This document shows, piece after piece, positions 35,223 through 49,519 of a DNA stretch of 64,000 nucleotides. Numbering within the stretch: the first letter of the stretch is position 1; each line of letters begins with the position of its first letter. The position numbers and the translations under genes are program-made. Below the pieces are notes generated by a model. That model had not been told where the DNA came from and searched no databases. It saw only the letters and a list, made by a program, of their open reading frames with translations. Origin of the DNA: Rotaria sordida (taxonomy: Eukaryota > Rotifera > Eurotatoria > Philodinida > Philodinidae); contig CAJNOL010000195.1 in the NCBI GenBank assembly GCA_905250125.1, forward strand, positions 62,001 to 126,000, read 5' to 3'.

Positions 35223-35584
35223 ATGATGGCCTCTCAAGAAAATACACAGCGTAGTGGCTATACGAATAAATTTGTAAGACACATTAATTTTTTATGAATA
35301 TCTTAAGTAAATCATTCTATCAAATTAAAATAGGGTAAACCAATTAGTAATGATGTTGATCAATGGTTTGCACAAGGTGTAAAATCTGTAGGACCGTAAG
35401 TTAATTTGAAATCAATAATCAATTTCGATAGTAGAGTTTCTATTTTAGACCAATCCACAGCGAATTTTGTACAAAGACACAAACATTTTATATTATATTA
35501 TTTGTTATTGGTTTTATTGTTTTGGCTACTGTTATTATAGTACCTATTATTATTGGGAATATGAAACAAAGTGAAAGCGGTTAA
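35223..35584 (+). CDS. Small single-pass membrane protein (82 residues)
   Basis: Three short exons, 35223..35273, 35334..35395 and 35449..35584, join in phase with strong GTAAGA/GTAAGT donors and ATAG/TTTTAG acceptors, encoding 82 residues. The N-terminal 50 residues are polar (GYTNKFGKPISNDVDQWFAQ), and residues about 53-75 form one membrane helix (FYIILFVIGFIVLATVII followed by a PIIIG end), with a short polar tail KQSESG. No signal peptide precedes it, so a tail-anchored or type III orientation is likely. No family is recognised. Two ATGs start the frame. An AATAAA at about 35677 provides a polyadenylation signal. Consistent splicing makes it a likely real gene. Confidence 0.72.
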
Positions 35585-37124
35585 TGTTATAATACAGAAA
35601 TTTTAATTATAATATTTTTAAAATATGTACTTTTTTTTTTAAATTAAATAATTAAAATGTATTTGAAAGAATGAAATAAATTTTTCTTTTGCTGATTTCG
35701 AATATTTTCATATGAAACGAATTTAATGCGAAACTTTTTCAAAAAGACATATAGATTAACTCTTTAGAACACAAACAAGTCGATTTGAAGTTGTCTATCA
35801 AACAAATTTACTCCTTCAGAATTGTTGGATTTTACAAATATTTTCTTCATAGTCCAAACCATCTATTATTCATTTCAAAAAAAGAATGGACCCAGTTGTT
35901 TGTTAAATAACTCGGCAACACTGGTAGCTATCGAGCTCGGGTTTTTGCTGTTAAAAAGAGCATGAATAGGGGTACAAGTCTATCTGAGAATCAAAATACT
36001 TGAAAAATTTTCTAGAGAGTTTCAGGAATTTTTTGAAAATTTACTGTCTGAAATTGAAAATACAGGTAATCATCCGAATCACATAATAATTTTGCAAAAA
36101 AATCTCTAGAACTTCCTAGAAAAAAGTTTCAAGAATTTTGATTCTCACGTAGACTTGTATTCCTACTCATGCCCTTTCTAACGGTGAAAAACCAAGTTCG
36201 ATAGCTATTAGTGTCGCCGAGTTATTCAACAAACAACCGGGTCCATTCTTTTTTGAAATGAATAATAGGTTTTTCATCTACCATAGTACGCAACAGAATT
36301 TTTTTAAAACTTGATCCCTTTAGGGCCTCTTCGTTACATCATTTGACTAGACTGAAAATTGTATCAACTATTTACAAAAATATTTGTCTGTTGTTTTCGT
36401 ATTCGACTGTTTCTTGGAGAATTATTCAATTTTCAATATTGCGCGGTGAATCCTCTGATAGGATACTGTAGTATCCATTCAAAAAGAAAGACATTTTTAG
36501 TTTTATTTGATGCAATTAGATAGAAATCGTAAATAACAAAGGCATATCTGACCATTTTCTATGATTTCTCTATAGTAGAAGTTATAACTTGATTAGCTTT
36601 ATCTTCGTGAAAAACAGAATATAGTATAATGATAGGTATTCCAAAGACTTAAGAATTCTTTTCTTTTCTTTTTGATAAAATATTGAATATACTCTATGCT
36701 ATGATTAAACGATATTAAGTGCATTTCAATCAAATACTTTCATTGTCAGTTAATAATCTATGAATTAAAGTCTCTCTATAACGTAAGAGAGACTCGCCAA
36801 AAATTGCATCAATACTGAGGTAATACTAATGCGATATAATTAATAATTTGTCAGCAAAACTGTCCTCACTAAACGTTCATTGAACAGTTATGCTCCCCAA
36901 GACAAGGACTAAAGAATTTTCAATTCTCATTTTTTTCAAATATATATTTGATTGACATACAAAACAGTGTGATGATTATGTACTATCCTTAGACTAGATT
37001 TAAGTGACATCTGTTGACATGAGATCGAAAATATATGTTTTTTTTATTTTATAATAAAATAATAAATAATTGAAAGCCATTAGGTTTTCATTAACAATAT
37101 TAAAGATTAAAATAAAATTTCGAT
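35585..37124. other. Intergenic with foldback element
   Basis: Apart from the foldback at 35863-36268 (separate entry), no gene is seen. Its right half lies beyond the 3' end of the SLC17 gene. Confidence 0.4.
35863..36268. mobile_element. 406 bp foldback/MITE with about 170 bp arms
   Basis: The left arm from CTATTATTCATTTCAAAAAA (35863) is matched in reverse complement by the right arm ending at 36268. Matching blocks include AGAATGGACCC, TTGTTTGTT, AATAACTCGGC, TAGCTATCGA and ACAAGTCTA, covering about 170 bp per arm at roughly 80 percent identity with a spacer of about 65 bp. No coding content. The target duplication is not clear. Confidence 0.85.
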
Positions 37125-39366
37125 TCACTGTTCAACATCATCTCGATTCCATAATTGTTCTTCACCATTAAATAAAATACAATAGATAAGACAACCAAAC
37201 ATACAAACACTGGATGATACATTAAAAATTAATTTCCACGCTGCTAATGTTTGCTATATAAATAATAAATTAAATTAATAATAAATTTAGATTTATATAA
37301 AATCTTACATTATGATTTGTTATCCATCCAACAAATATTGGTCCAACAAAACCAGGTATTGCAGCTAACATATTTGTAATTCCCATTAATGTACCTAATA
37401 ATAGATTTTTCATTTTGATTTTTTTAATGATTATTATTTTCATTTCAAACTAACCTGCATAATTACTCGCAATATCTAAATGTGAAATAAGACTACCAGA
37501 TCCTTGAAATCCGATAAATCCAAGAGATAGAGAAATAAAAATCACAGCTAAAACCTGATTACATCCAACAAGACCAACCAAAACAAGAAAAAACGATGTT
37601 CCAAAAGCTCCTAAAAAGAAACAAATATTAAAAGAATAAATATTTGTAATATACCAATAATTGTTTGCCATCTTCTCGTAGCTGTTGTTGATAAAATTTT
37701 CTTTGCTCGTATTAGATCAGCTATTTGACCTGAGACAATCGTAAAAACAAGTTGAAATAAATAAGGTATAGCAAACATGATTCCATTCTAAATTGTAGAA
37801 AAAGAAAAATTCTTTTTTTTTTCTTTTTCTTCTTCTTCAAAATTTTATCATAGAATGAAAAAAAAGAAAACAACAAACTTGTTTTAAATTAAATCGAAGA
37901 ATTGTTGAAAAATAAGTTGGTAATGATGTAAGTAATATATAAAAAACAAAATTCGTACAAATATGTTGAATAGCAATACCATAAAGTGGTACACAAGTTA
38001 TAATATCATACCAAGGTGTTGGAGACTAAAATATAATTAAGTCAACATTTTATTTGTTTTTATGAAATTTTTTACTTTTTTTGGTTTTGGTATACACCGA
38101 AGAAGATATAATTTTTCTTCATATGTTATACGTGGATGTTCAGATGGAGAATTATATGCATAAAGAGCCCAACCAATAAACCATAGACATGAAAGTACAC
38201 CTGAAGAAATATTTGCAATTCAAATATAAAATGAATTAATAAAGAAAAAAAAGTTATTTACCGAAAACATAAAATGCTGATGGCCAACCACCTAAAAATG
38301 TTGATGCACACAATAGACTTACTAACGGTGTTGTCACAACAATACCAATTTCTTTGCCTGAATTATAATAATAAAATCTATTATCAAATATAATCTTAAA
38401 TTTTTATTTAACCTGTACTAGCAATTGGCGGAACTATACTTCTTTCTAATGGTGGAATCCAACGACCCCATAAGGCTGCTGCACTTGGGAATGCAGGTGC
38501 CTAATATAAGATAAATTTTCAATTTTATTCTATTAAATAGACTTACTTCAAAAGCACCAATTAATAATCGAATTGCAATAAGTAAATTAACATGTATTCG
38601 AGCAGCAAGTGGTGTTAAAAGAGTTAGAATACCAGCAATGAAAATACTACCACCAAAAATCCATTTAGCGCCATATCGTTCGGCTACTAGACCTAAAATA
38701 AAATGATTAACAACAACAAAATATAAATTATTATTGAAAGTTTTTTTTTACCTCCGATGACTTGAGTAAGAACATAACCATAAAAAAATGAACCTAATAT
38801 AAAACCTTGAGTTTTTGGTGTCCAATCAAATTCTCCCTTATATTCCAAATTTAATAATCAAACAAATATTATTAGCTTTTTTTTACTTACATGTATATAT
38901 GGATGAACCGATGAACTATTACTATTATTAGTTGAAGGACATGCTTCTACAGATTCATTGTTTGTACTTTGAGGATTTGTCATGGCCACTGTAATATAAA
39001 TTATAGAATCTCTTTTGAAGAAGAAAAAAAAATACTGATACCTACCAATAGCAACAGATAGATTTACTCTCAATGAATATAAACAAAGAAAACCAAGAAA
39101 TGCCCAAATGGCAACTATCTAAATAAGGCAAATATGATGAAAATTTACATATAGAAAATCATGGACTAACATATCGAGCAGGAATACCACCTAAATATAA
39201 TGATATTAATGATAGTAGAATACAATAAAACCTTACGTGCTTTTGATAATGGTTCAATTCGATGATCGTCGTCTTTCTCTTCCTCATTAACAAGTAATGG
39301 TATTTGCGTTCCATCATTATTTATCAATCCAGAATCCGTTGAGTCCATTCTCTTTCCTAATCGCAT
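37125..39366 (-). CDS. SLC17-type MFS organic-anion transporter (copy 1)
   Basis: A multi-exon gene; exons read include 39366..39237, a 20 nt micro-exon 39190..39171, 39118..39046, 38988..38891, 38836..38752, 38692..38548, 38500..38413, and more to the TGA at 37125. The protein begins with an acidic cytosolic tail ([12 protein letters not shown]). It then shows the SLC17 signatures [50 protein letters not shown] and IPPLERS, and ends with [12 protein letters not shown] and [12 protein letters not shown]. This family includes sialin, vesicular glutamate and Na-phosphate carriers; about 12 membrane helices. A vesicular or lysosomal anion exporter is likely. It is a diverged paralogue of the plus-strand copy at 49.5-51.7 kb. 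Confidence 0.9.
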
Positions 39367-40457
39367 TTAATCCATCAAATAAGATTATCTAAAAATAATT
39401 CACATTTTCGTAAGTATTAAAATAAAAAAGAAAAGGAAAAACTCGAAAGAAATAATCAAATGCCAAATATAGAGTGATTCTTTATTCCTATTGATATCTA
39501 TTATATTAAGTATAGAAATTTAATGGCATAAAACTTATTGATGTATGTAAAATCAACATCAAAAGTGAACAATTATTTTTCTATAAACCATTTACTGATA
39601 AGCATTGGATCCTATATGATAAAGTTATGATTAACACCAAAAGTTCAGCTATGTGTAGAGAAGATTTATTTAAGAAATTCCAGTTCTTCTAGAATATTTT
39701 TTCTTTTGATTGATATTTTTAATCTTAATACTTTGCAATTGAATGAAAGCCAAATCACCAACAAAATAATTGACTGATTCTCACCAATTTTTTTTTGAAG
39801 AAACACAAAAAAGATAAACTTTTTCTTTCTTTTGTCTTTCAAATATTTGTAGAAACTAATATGTCATAGCTCACAAAACAAAGATAAGTTTTCTATTTTC
39901 TTAGACATTAATTTTGCTTTTATTAATGCAATGCTGATGAGACTAACGAACAGCTGAATCCATCAGAAAATGAATCCTGTTGACACAATACTCATGAACT
40001 GTTGATGTGAGACAAATTTTTAAAAAGCCATTATCAGAATAAGAAAAAAAAACAATGTAAACGTATTATTTAGATTATTTTAGTTGTGTTTTATTCTATT
40101 GATAATTATTAGTGGTAGAGGCAATAAGAAACAAGCCGAGAAAAAAAGATGGCCAAACCAACAATATTAGTGATCGCATAATTTAAGTAAAAGAGGAAAG
40201 AAAAAAAAATAGTTGTTGTGTTTATGACTCGTAAGCGAAGACGAGAAAGATGTGCTCCGATTTCTGATTACTTTTTACGAAGACTATCGTTTTGTTACTT
40301 ATTGAATCATATTACTATCGCGTAAATATTTTAAAAAACAACATAGGTCAATGATAAAAGTGGCCTCTTCAACGTTTGTTTTGGATTCTTATTCATTCTA
40401 TATATATATATATATATATATTGTAACTCGCTTTAGATAAGAAATATATAGAAGAAA
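39367..40457. promoter_or_regulatory. Divergent upstream region of SLC17 and TMEM184 genes
   Basis: The region between two divergently transcribed genes. A (TA)n run at 40399-40421 lies about 40 bp before the TMEM184 start and may serve as a TATA-like element. No other feature is supported. Confidence 0.4.
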
Positions 40458-42504
<2,047 letters not shown>

Positions 42505-42930
42505 TCAAAATAATAATAAAAAGAAAAACATTATTTTCCATTTCTTAGATATTCTAGTCGTATAAATTGATGATCTATTCTTTATTCCGTTTGTTTTTTT
42601 TTTATGTTGTTTTTGTTTTCATTGTTGTTGTACAACCAAAAAACTCTCTTTACATACTTATACGCAAACCAAAACAAAATATATATTCAAATTTAATGGC
42701 AGATTTTGTTTTAATGTTGTTTATCCTTATTTTTTTTTTCGTGTTGTGACATTCAACTTTTTTCCTTGTTGTTGTTTTGTACAGATATATCAAAGATTTC
42801 AACACATTAATTATTTTACATTGTATCTATTATTAGAAAAAGAACAGTCTATATCTATAACATATTTTTCTGTATCGATATTGTAATGTATTTGACAAAA
42901 AAAATCCAAGATATTTAGTCTGTATTTTAG
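42505..42930. other. TMEM184 3' UTR and short spacer
   Basis: T-rich transcript tail followed within 430 bp by the next start codon on the same strand. The frame at 42567 is a low-complexity artefact. Confidence 0.4.
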
Positions 42931-43590
42931 ATGATGAAATTTAGTATAATTAGTATTTTGTTTGTCTTTATCAATGGTGAATTTGAAATGAAAAATTTAT
43001 GTACAGATCGTAATGCAACTAGTAAATCTGTTATTGATTATTGTAAATCTCAAAATGGTTCATTAGAATTTCGATGTTGTTTTCTATCGAATTCAACAAA
43101 TATTTTAGCTATTGATTTAACAGAAATGCATTTAAACAAAGTACCTGATTTAATTGAATTTACAAATTTAATAAATGTAACTATGATGGATCTTCGTTTA
43201 AATCCTCAACTTAAATCTTCAGACAAAGATGATTTTCTTGGTATGAAATATCTTGATTATCTTTTCTTACCTGAACAATATTCATGTCCTGGTGAAAAAC
43301 GTATTTGGCAAGTTATTAATAAAACAACTGATCCTATAGGTATTGTTTGTATGCATCAAAAAGATTTTTGTACAAACTCAACTGATACTTGTATTGAACC
43401 AAATTCATATTGTGTTTCAAATGGACCAAATCATTTTTTATGTTTATGTAAAAATGGTTATTATGGTTATAAATGTTTACGATATGGACAATTTCGGATA
43501 GGAATATTTTTTGGTATATCTATAACTGTTACTGTAATTTTAAGTATTCTTTTCTATGTAACACAACGACGACATGTAAAAAAAGATTAA
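42931..43590 (+). CDS. ATRAID: ATRAID-like single-pass membrane glycoprotein
   Basis: An intronless 219-residue frame. A signal peptide covers residues 1-16. A paired-Cys region (FRCCFLSNS) leads to a leucine-rich portion (ILAIDLTEMHLNKVPDL, MMDLRLNPQL, LDYLFLPEQYSCPG). An EGF-like module follows (CIEPNSYCVSNG, then CLCKNGYYGYKC), then a membrane helix near residues 189-212 and a basic tail TQRRHVKKD. Order and motifs match vertebrate all-trans retinoic acid-induced differentiation factor (APR3), including the GYxGYKC and ATQRR-like ends. In mammals the protein works with SLC37A3 in lysosomes to release bisphosphonates. No SLC37 gene lies in this window. Several N-x-S/T sites suggest glycosylation. 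The first two codons are both ATG. Confidence 0.85.
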   Translation: MMKFSIISILFVFINGEFEMKNLCTDRNATSKSVIDYCKSQNGSLEFRCCFLSNSTNILAIDLTEMHLNKVPDLIEFTNLINVTMMDLRLNPQLKSSDKDDFLGMKYLDYLFLPEQYSCPGEKRIWQVINKTTDPIGIVCMHQKDFCTNSTDTCIEPNSYCVSNGPNHFLCLCKNGYYGYKCLRYGQFRIGIFFGISITVTVILSILFYVTQRRHVKKD

Positions 43591-45109
43591 CGTGAACTAT
43601 GAAATACAATTACATAGATCTGTCTTTCATATCGAATCTATAAAAAGAATGATATTTTCATATGGTGTGTTAGGATTATTTTTTTTGTATCTTTACTGTT
43701 ATGATTTTTTTTCCACATGTTATTGGTCTGAACAAATAAATCATGTATATTACAATAACGATAGATTTACTGTATAAATATGTGGAACTTGATTTTTAAT
43801 TTAAAAAAAGAAAGAAGATTATAGAGAAAATTTTGTCAAAATTATATAGATGGACAATTTCAAGTAGTTTGATATTAAACATGGTTATCATTTTATTATT
43901 CATTTTCAAGGTGAATAAGACAAAAAAAATTCTAAAGTGTAGTTTTATTTTTAGAATTACGACGTAAAATGTTAAACGGAAATAACCTTTAGAATATATA
44001 TATATCTTCAATAAACATTTACTTCGACATTGCTGGCAAATAATTCATCATATTGACGTTTTCTTCTCAATGTTCGAATATAATAAATGACGAATGGTAC
44101 AAATTAAATAGGATACAAATCATTTTCTTTTTTTGAACCATTCTGATACACTTGATAGAGCATTTTTCGCTCTATACAACTGTTTTGTTTATTTTTACTA
44201 ATAAATTTTCTTTGGTGAAGCAAAATTTAAAATATGACCACCTACTCAAATGTCTAATTGTAGTTTTCGATTTCCTGCAGACATCTATCAATTTGTGTAA
44301 ATCTTTGCTCGCCAGGACTAATTCAAAAGGTAACGCAATTAACATTAATGGATTCTGTGTTCTCGACTTCCACGACTTTTCCTGATGCTATCGTTCATGA
44401 GAAATAAACTTGGAATTAAAACCTACTGATATTTTTCTATTCATGCTTTCCAAAACAAGGCTTAGTCATTCTCTGACTGTTGGATACATTACTTCACACT
44501 GATAGAGGACGATTTTTTCAGTTTTTACTTCATGATTATTCTTGTAAATCTTTTTTTCTAAAATTCTGAAACATTTGTCAAAAAATGCAGAATTCTCTGG
44601 AGAATTTGTTGGCATGTTTGACATCTCAACAAACCGTTGTTAGAAAAGATTTGCATAATTTTTCTCTGTATTCTTTTTTGACAACCGCAAATTTGAAAAA
44701 CAAACAAAACAGTTTTGTAGAGCAAAATAGCTTCTATCGATTTATTATAGAATGACATTCTGAAGAAAATGATTTGATCTCGTTTAATCTGCGTCATTCA
44801 TTCCATTGTTCATTAAAAATAATATTTGAATCACAAACGATGAAATTCTATTAAGATTAATATTTAATGGATGTTAGAAAATGATAGATTCACATAAAAG
44901 AAAATTCTTATACAGTTATTATTGGATGATTTATACATATGTTCGCTGCTTGATCACATTGATACTATGATAAAAGATTATCGTAAACACAAAGATGCGT
45001 GCGCAAAATTTTCTTCTTTCTTCTATTAAATGTTTATCTACCATACGCGATCGGTTATGTAAACATCATATAAATATGACGCAGTAATGTTCTAGATATT
45101 CTTAAAACT
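43591..45109. other. Intergenic, nothing recognised
   Basis: It begins with the 3' flank of the ATRAID-like gene. A 61-codon frame at 43592 is probably UTR. No repeats, RNA genes or further exons are supported. Confidence 0.4.
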
Positions 45110-46367
45110 ATGACTGAATCAATTTCAACTAATTATAGTATTCCTTCGGTAATGAAAGCTGCTCAACAAAATGGTTATGGAGAAGTACGTAATGTATTAA
45201 CACTTCGTAATGATGTACCTGTACCATATGAATTATCATCAAAACAAACTCTTATTCGAGTACATGCTGGATCAATTAATCAAATTGATTGGAAAGTATT
45301 AAATGGAAATTTTTCATCTCTTGTACGATTATCATTTCCTCATGTACCAGGTAAAGATGTTGCAGGTGTTATCGTGAATATTGGTTTAGGAGTAAAACGT
45401 TTTCAAATTGGTGATAAAGTTTATGGAAATCTTGGAATGAATGATGGTAGTTTTGCTGAATATGTTCGTGGAGATGAATCATTATTTTCATTGAAACCAA
45501 ATAATATAACAATGGAAGAAGCAGCTGCTATACCTTTAGCATGTCAAACAAGTTATCAAGTTTTATTTAAAAAAGCTTCACCACCTATTGGAATGGAAAG
45601 TAAAATATTAATTTGTGGTGGAAGTACAGCAACTGGTTTATATGCAATTCAATTAGCAAAAGCAGTTGGAGCTCATGTAACAGCAACATGTTCACAAAGA
45701 AATTTTAGTCTAATGGAAAAACTTGGTTTGTTTTCTTTGATATTTTCCATATGAGTGTTCTTGTTTTTCTTATTAATTCTAGGTTATGATATAACACAAA
45801 CAAATATTGAAACAAATAACAATCGAAATCAATTACATATAATTGATTATAATGAAAAAGATTTTGAACATGAACTTAAGGGTAGATTTATTTTACTTTT
45901 TTCTTTTTGTATGATTATTATTAGTTTGTTTTTATTCTGTTTATTTGTATTTAGGTCAAAATTATGATGTTGTATATGATTGTATTGGTGGTGAACAACA
46001 ATGGATATCAGCACAACAAGTATTAAAATGTGGTGGTCAATTTATTACTATTGTTGGTGATGATAGAAAATCGATTATTTCATTAAAATCATTAGTTTCA
46101 GTTGGTTCTAGTTTAATAAATCGAAAATTTTGGTCGATTTTTGGTTCATCTCATCATAATTATATATTTCATTTTGTAAATCAAAATTTTCAAGAACTTG
46201 ATGATATAAGAACAAAATATATTGAAACAGGAAAAGTTAAACCATTAATTGATACAATATATGATTGGCAAAAAGATGATGTTGAAGCTTTATATTTACT
46301 CTATGAAAAATCCAAAAGTGAAAAAGCACAAGGAAAATTAATTCTTAAAATAGCTCATGAAGAATAA
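45110..46367 (+). CDS. Medium-chain dehydrogenase/quinone reductase-like protein
   Basis: Exons 45110..45725, 45783..45881 and 45955..46367 join in phase with introns of 57 and 73 nt to give 375 residues. The N-terminal GroES-like half has SINQIDWKVLNG, PHVPGKDVAG and KVYGNLG. The Rossmann half has the nucleotide-binding LICGGSTATGLYAIQLAKA and the later VVYDCIGG and GGQFITIVGDD. No zinc ligands are seen at the usual catalytic positions (no GHE), so this is a zinc-free quinone oxidoreductase or RTN4IP1-type NADPH reductase. Fungal and animal zinc-binding-dehydrogenase-like proteins share this pattern. It is likely cytosolic or mitochondrial, with no clear targeting peptide. Substrate unknown. 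Polyadenylation signal at about 46402. Confidence 0.88.
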
Positions 46368-47903
46368 ACATAAACATTTTTTATTTAAAACTATTTTTAT
46401 ATTGAATAAATGTCTTGTTAACACATTTATTTTCTATTTTAGAAGTTATTCTTTATGATCAAATATAGTGTGACATAACAAGTTAGATAGATGGGTCGTT
46501 AAAACATTTATAGGGATTTTATCATAGATGATTCTAGTCACATTTCTATAAATGTCACTGAGCGTTATGTATTGCATTTTCTCTTTAAATAGAAAAGGAC
46601 AAGAACTATTACAAATTTCTAATTCTATATAATAGATTATTTAAAATAACTGATATATTTTCTTAAATAAGACAAGGTTTTTTTTTATTAAACTAGATCA
46701 TTGAGTGAAAGAGGACCTAATGGTAAAAATAATATTTATTATCGGATTAATCATCATGATTGATTCGATGTATATGACAATCAATCCTTGACATTATGCA
46801 TATGCCAATCATTCGCTCTATCTATATTTTTTTTTATAGAATAATCTTATCATAGGATTAAACTTGCATGATGAGAATAAAATCATATGGCTAGTGACTC
46901 TACAAACAGTTCTAATCGTTTTTTCTTCTGCATTGAATATCCTTTTTCTGCGATAATGTAGTTTTCTACTTGAATAAATATTCATTGAAAAATAGTCTGT
47001 TTGAAAACCGGTAATAACAAGGCATATATATTGAATAATGATTCTCTTTCTTATATAAAAAAATAATAACCGATGAAAAAAATTTTTTTTCTTTATGAAT
47101 ATAAAGTTTTTTAATCATTAAAAAAGAAAAAGCTGTCAGAAATGTTTTCTTTCAATTGATAGTTATTATTGCTTCTATCTACAATTAATTACGTCACAGA
47201 AAATAAGGAAAAATTCTTATTACTTTTATTTCGTTGAATTCGAATTATCAAAATCAGATGCAAATGTTATTAGCATATCAATTATTTTATTTTTATCTCA
47301 AACTTAGTCTTAAAAAAAAAGTATTGTTTAAATAGATATTGATAGAAATCAATTGATGAAAAATACTCTTATTTATTATAGGCAATACTATGGATCGATG
47401 CTTTTATAGTAAACAGAAAAACATATTATCTTTTGTATTTAGCAAACAAAAGGAGAAAGAAAGTTATAGACCGACTTAATAATTTATTACAATAAGAAAT
47501 ATTTCTTTTTACATATATATAAGAAAAGAATAATACAAAATGATCAAAATAATGGAGTGTACGAAACAAAATCTAACTAAAAAAAAACAATAGAGAAAAC
47601 TGACACATTCTTCACTATGATTCAATGTGTGAGCTCAATGCCCTTTTGCTTGTTCTATAATATTTAAGAGCACGAAGAAAAAGAAAAAGAAAAACAAAAG
47701 AGTCCATTAGAAGAGAATAAGAAGGAGAAAAGGGAGAAAAAGAAGAGAAGAAAGAAAAAAAACGTGACATGGCAGCGCGCCGAACAACAAATATACATTT
47801 AATAAGAAACCTTCTAGTAGTGTGACGTACAGTGAAGCATTACTAACATACTGTAATCAAAAATAGAGACACGAATTGAAAATATTTAAAATTATAGAAT
47901 CGA
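46368..47903. promoter_or_regulatory. Intergenic with a purine tract before the PP2C gene
   Basis: No gene is seen. Positions about 47667-47763 are almost all purine on the plus strand (GAA/GAGAA repeats), ending about 140 bp before the PP2C start. Such tracts can act as promoter elements or form triplex DNA. The rest is AT-rich. Confidence 0.45.
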
Positions 47904-49081
47904 ATGTTTCACGCTGGTCTTGAAGCACTTTTTGGTCGCAATCGTGAACATAATAAAAAACGACATTTATTTGGTCTTCGTCGTCGTCATGATAATCATA
48001 AAGAAGAAACAGATGAATTTGCAAAACTTTTTTCTGATAAACCACATACAGAAAAAGAATTGACTGTTGATAAAAATTTTTGTTTTGCTGCTATGCAAGG
48101 TTGGCGTTCAACAATGGAAGATAGACATAAACATTTAGTTCCATTTGATGATTCTTCATGGAAATTATGGTCGTATTTTTCAATTTTTGATGGTCATAAT
48201 GGTAAGCAAAAAAATACAATTATTCCAAAGAAAATATAATTTATTTATAAATTATTTAAGGTATTGATACAGCAAAATATGCTGCTGATCATCTTGACAT
48301 TTACTTATTAGATATACTTAATAAAATGCTTATTCAACAAAAAGATAATAAAATAAATATTGGCGAACCTGTTCGTTCATCTCAATTAGATGTTCCAACA
48401 TTCTGTGCTTCTATTAAACAGGCTTATTTTGAATTAGATAAACAATTAAAACAAGTTGTTAAAGATGATAGTGGTTGTGTTTGCGTAAGTTTTAGTTCAA
48501 AAAAATAAGAATAAAATTTTTTTATTTAAAATATTTAGATAACATGTCTTATTGGTCCAGAACAAATTTATTTAATTAATGTTGGTGATTCTCGTGCTAT
48601 AATTTTTTCAAATGATGGACGTATTTTAGCACATACTGAAGGTAATTCTTTTTATCGTCATCGGTTTTTTTTTCTCTTTGTTTATTTATTGAATATTTAT
48701 TTAGATCATAAACCAGATGATCCTGCTGAACAAGAACGTATTCATGAAGCTGGAGGAAGAATTTCTAAACCATTTGCTGGTGATGTTTTACGTGTAGAAA
48801 ATCAATTAGCTATGACACGTGTATTAGGAGATTTTGGAATGGATAAACATATTGTTCCACCTATGGCAGATATTATTCAATATCCAAGAGATTCATCAGC
48901 AGCATATCTTATTCTTGCATGTGATGGAATTTGGGATGTTATGACAAATGAAGAGGTAGCTTCATTTGTTGTTAATCATATAGCAACGACAAAATTAGAA
49001 AATATTGCAGCACAATTAATAGATGAATGTCTTCGTCGAGATAGTACTGATAATATGAGTATCTATATTGTAAAATTTTAA
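47904..49081 (+). CDS. PP2C-family (PPM) serine/threonine phosphatase
   Basis: Four exons, 47904..48201, 48261..48484, 48539..48641 and 48705..49081, encode 333 residues. PPM motifs are in order: FAAMQGWRSTMEDRHK, FSIFDGHNG (metal Asp), LINVGDSRAI, the DHKPDDPAEQERI helix turn, MTRVLGDFGMDK, LACDGIWDVM (metal Asp) and RDSTDNMSIYIV (final metal Asp-Asn). The enzyme uses two Mn or Mg ions to remove phosphate from Ser/Thr. It is most like PPM1A/B/G-type phosphatases without extra domains. A basic N-terminal stretch (RNREHNKKRH) could direct location. All catalytic residues are intact. Confidence 0.94.
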
Positions 49082-49519
49082 CATTTCTATTGTATATAAA
49101 ACTAACAATAAAATGAATTATTTTGTCGTTTGATCATTATTTAATATAAAAACAAACAAACATGGGAATATTAATTTCTACTAATATTAAATGATAAATT
49201 TTCTGTTTTGTCTCACATTATTTGTTTTTAATATAATTATATTTGCCATTTGTCGTATTTATTCTTAAGATAATTGAATAAATGCGTCATATTCTTTTTT
49301 TTTTGTTCTGAAAGTAGCTCATTTCGAAAGGCTTATGAAGAAACAAAAAAATAACATCTCGACATGTTTTCTACTCTGTCATTTGTTATGATGTCATATT
49401 CTCAGGTGACATAAGGCATGCATTTCTTATTTTCTTTTGTTATTTTAAATTCAATAATGGTATCTTTTATTTTTGTTTGCTTATATATTGACTATTAGTG
49501 ACAACATTATATTTATGTA
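49082..49519. other. Spacer between PP2C and SLC17 copy 2
   Basis: PP2C 3' UTR (AATAAA near 49109) and the upstream region of the next plus-strand gene. No motif identified. Confidence 0.4.

Noticed and set aside
40399..40421. (TA)n run considered as a CRISPR-like or satellite array
   Set aside because: A simple dinucleotide microsatellite; no spacers. Only mentioned as a possible TATA-like element.
43592..43777. 61-codon frame directly after the ATRAID-like stop
   Set aside because: Probably 3' UTR; low complexity and no initiation context.
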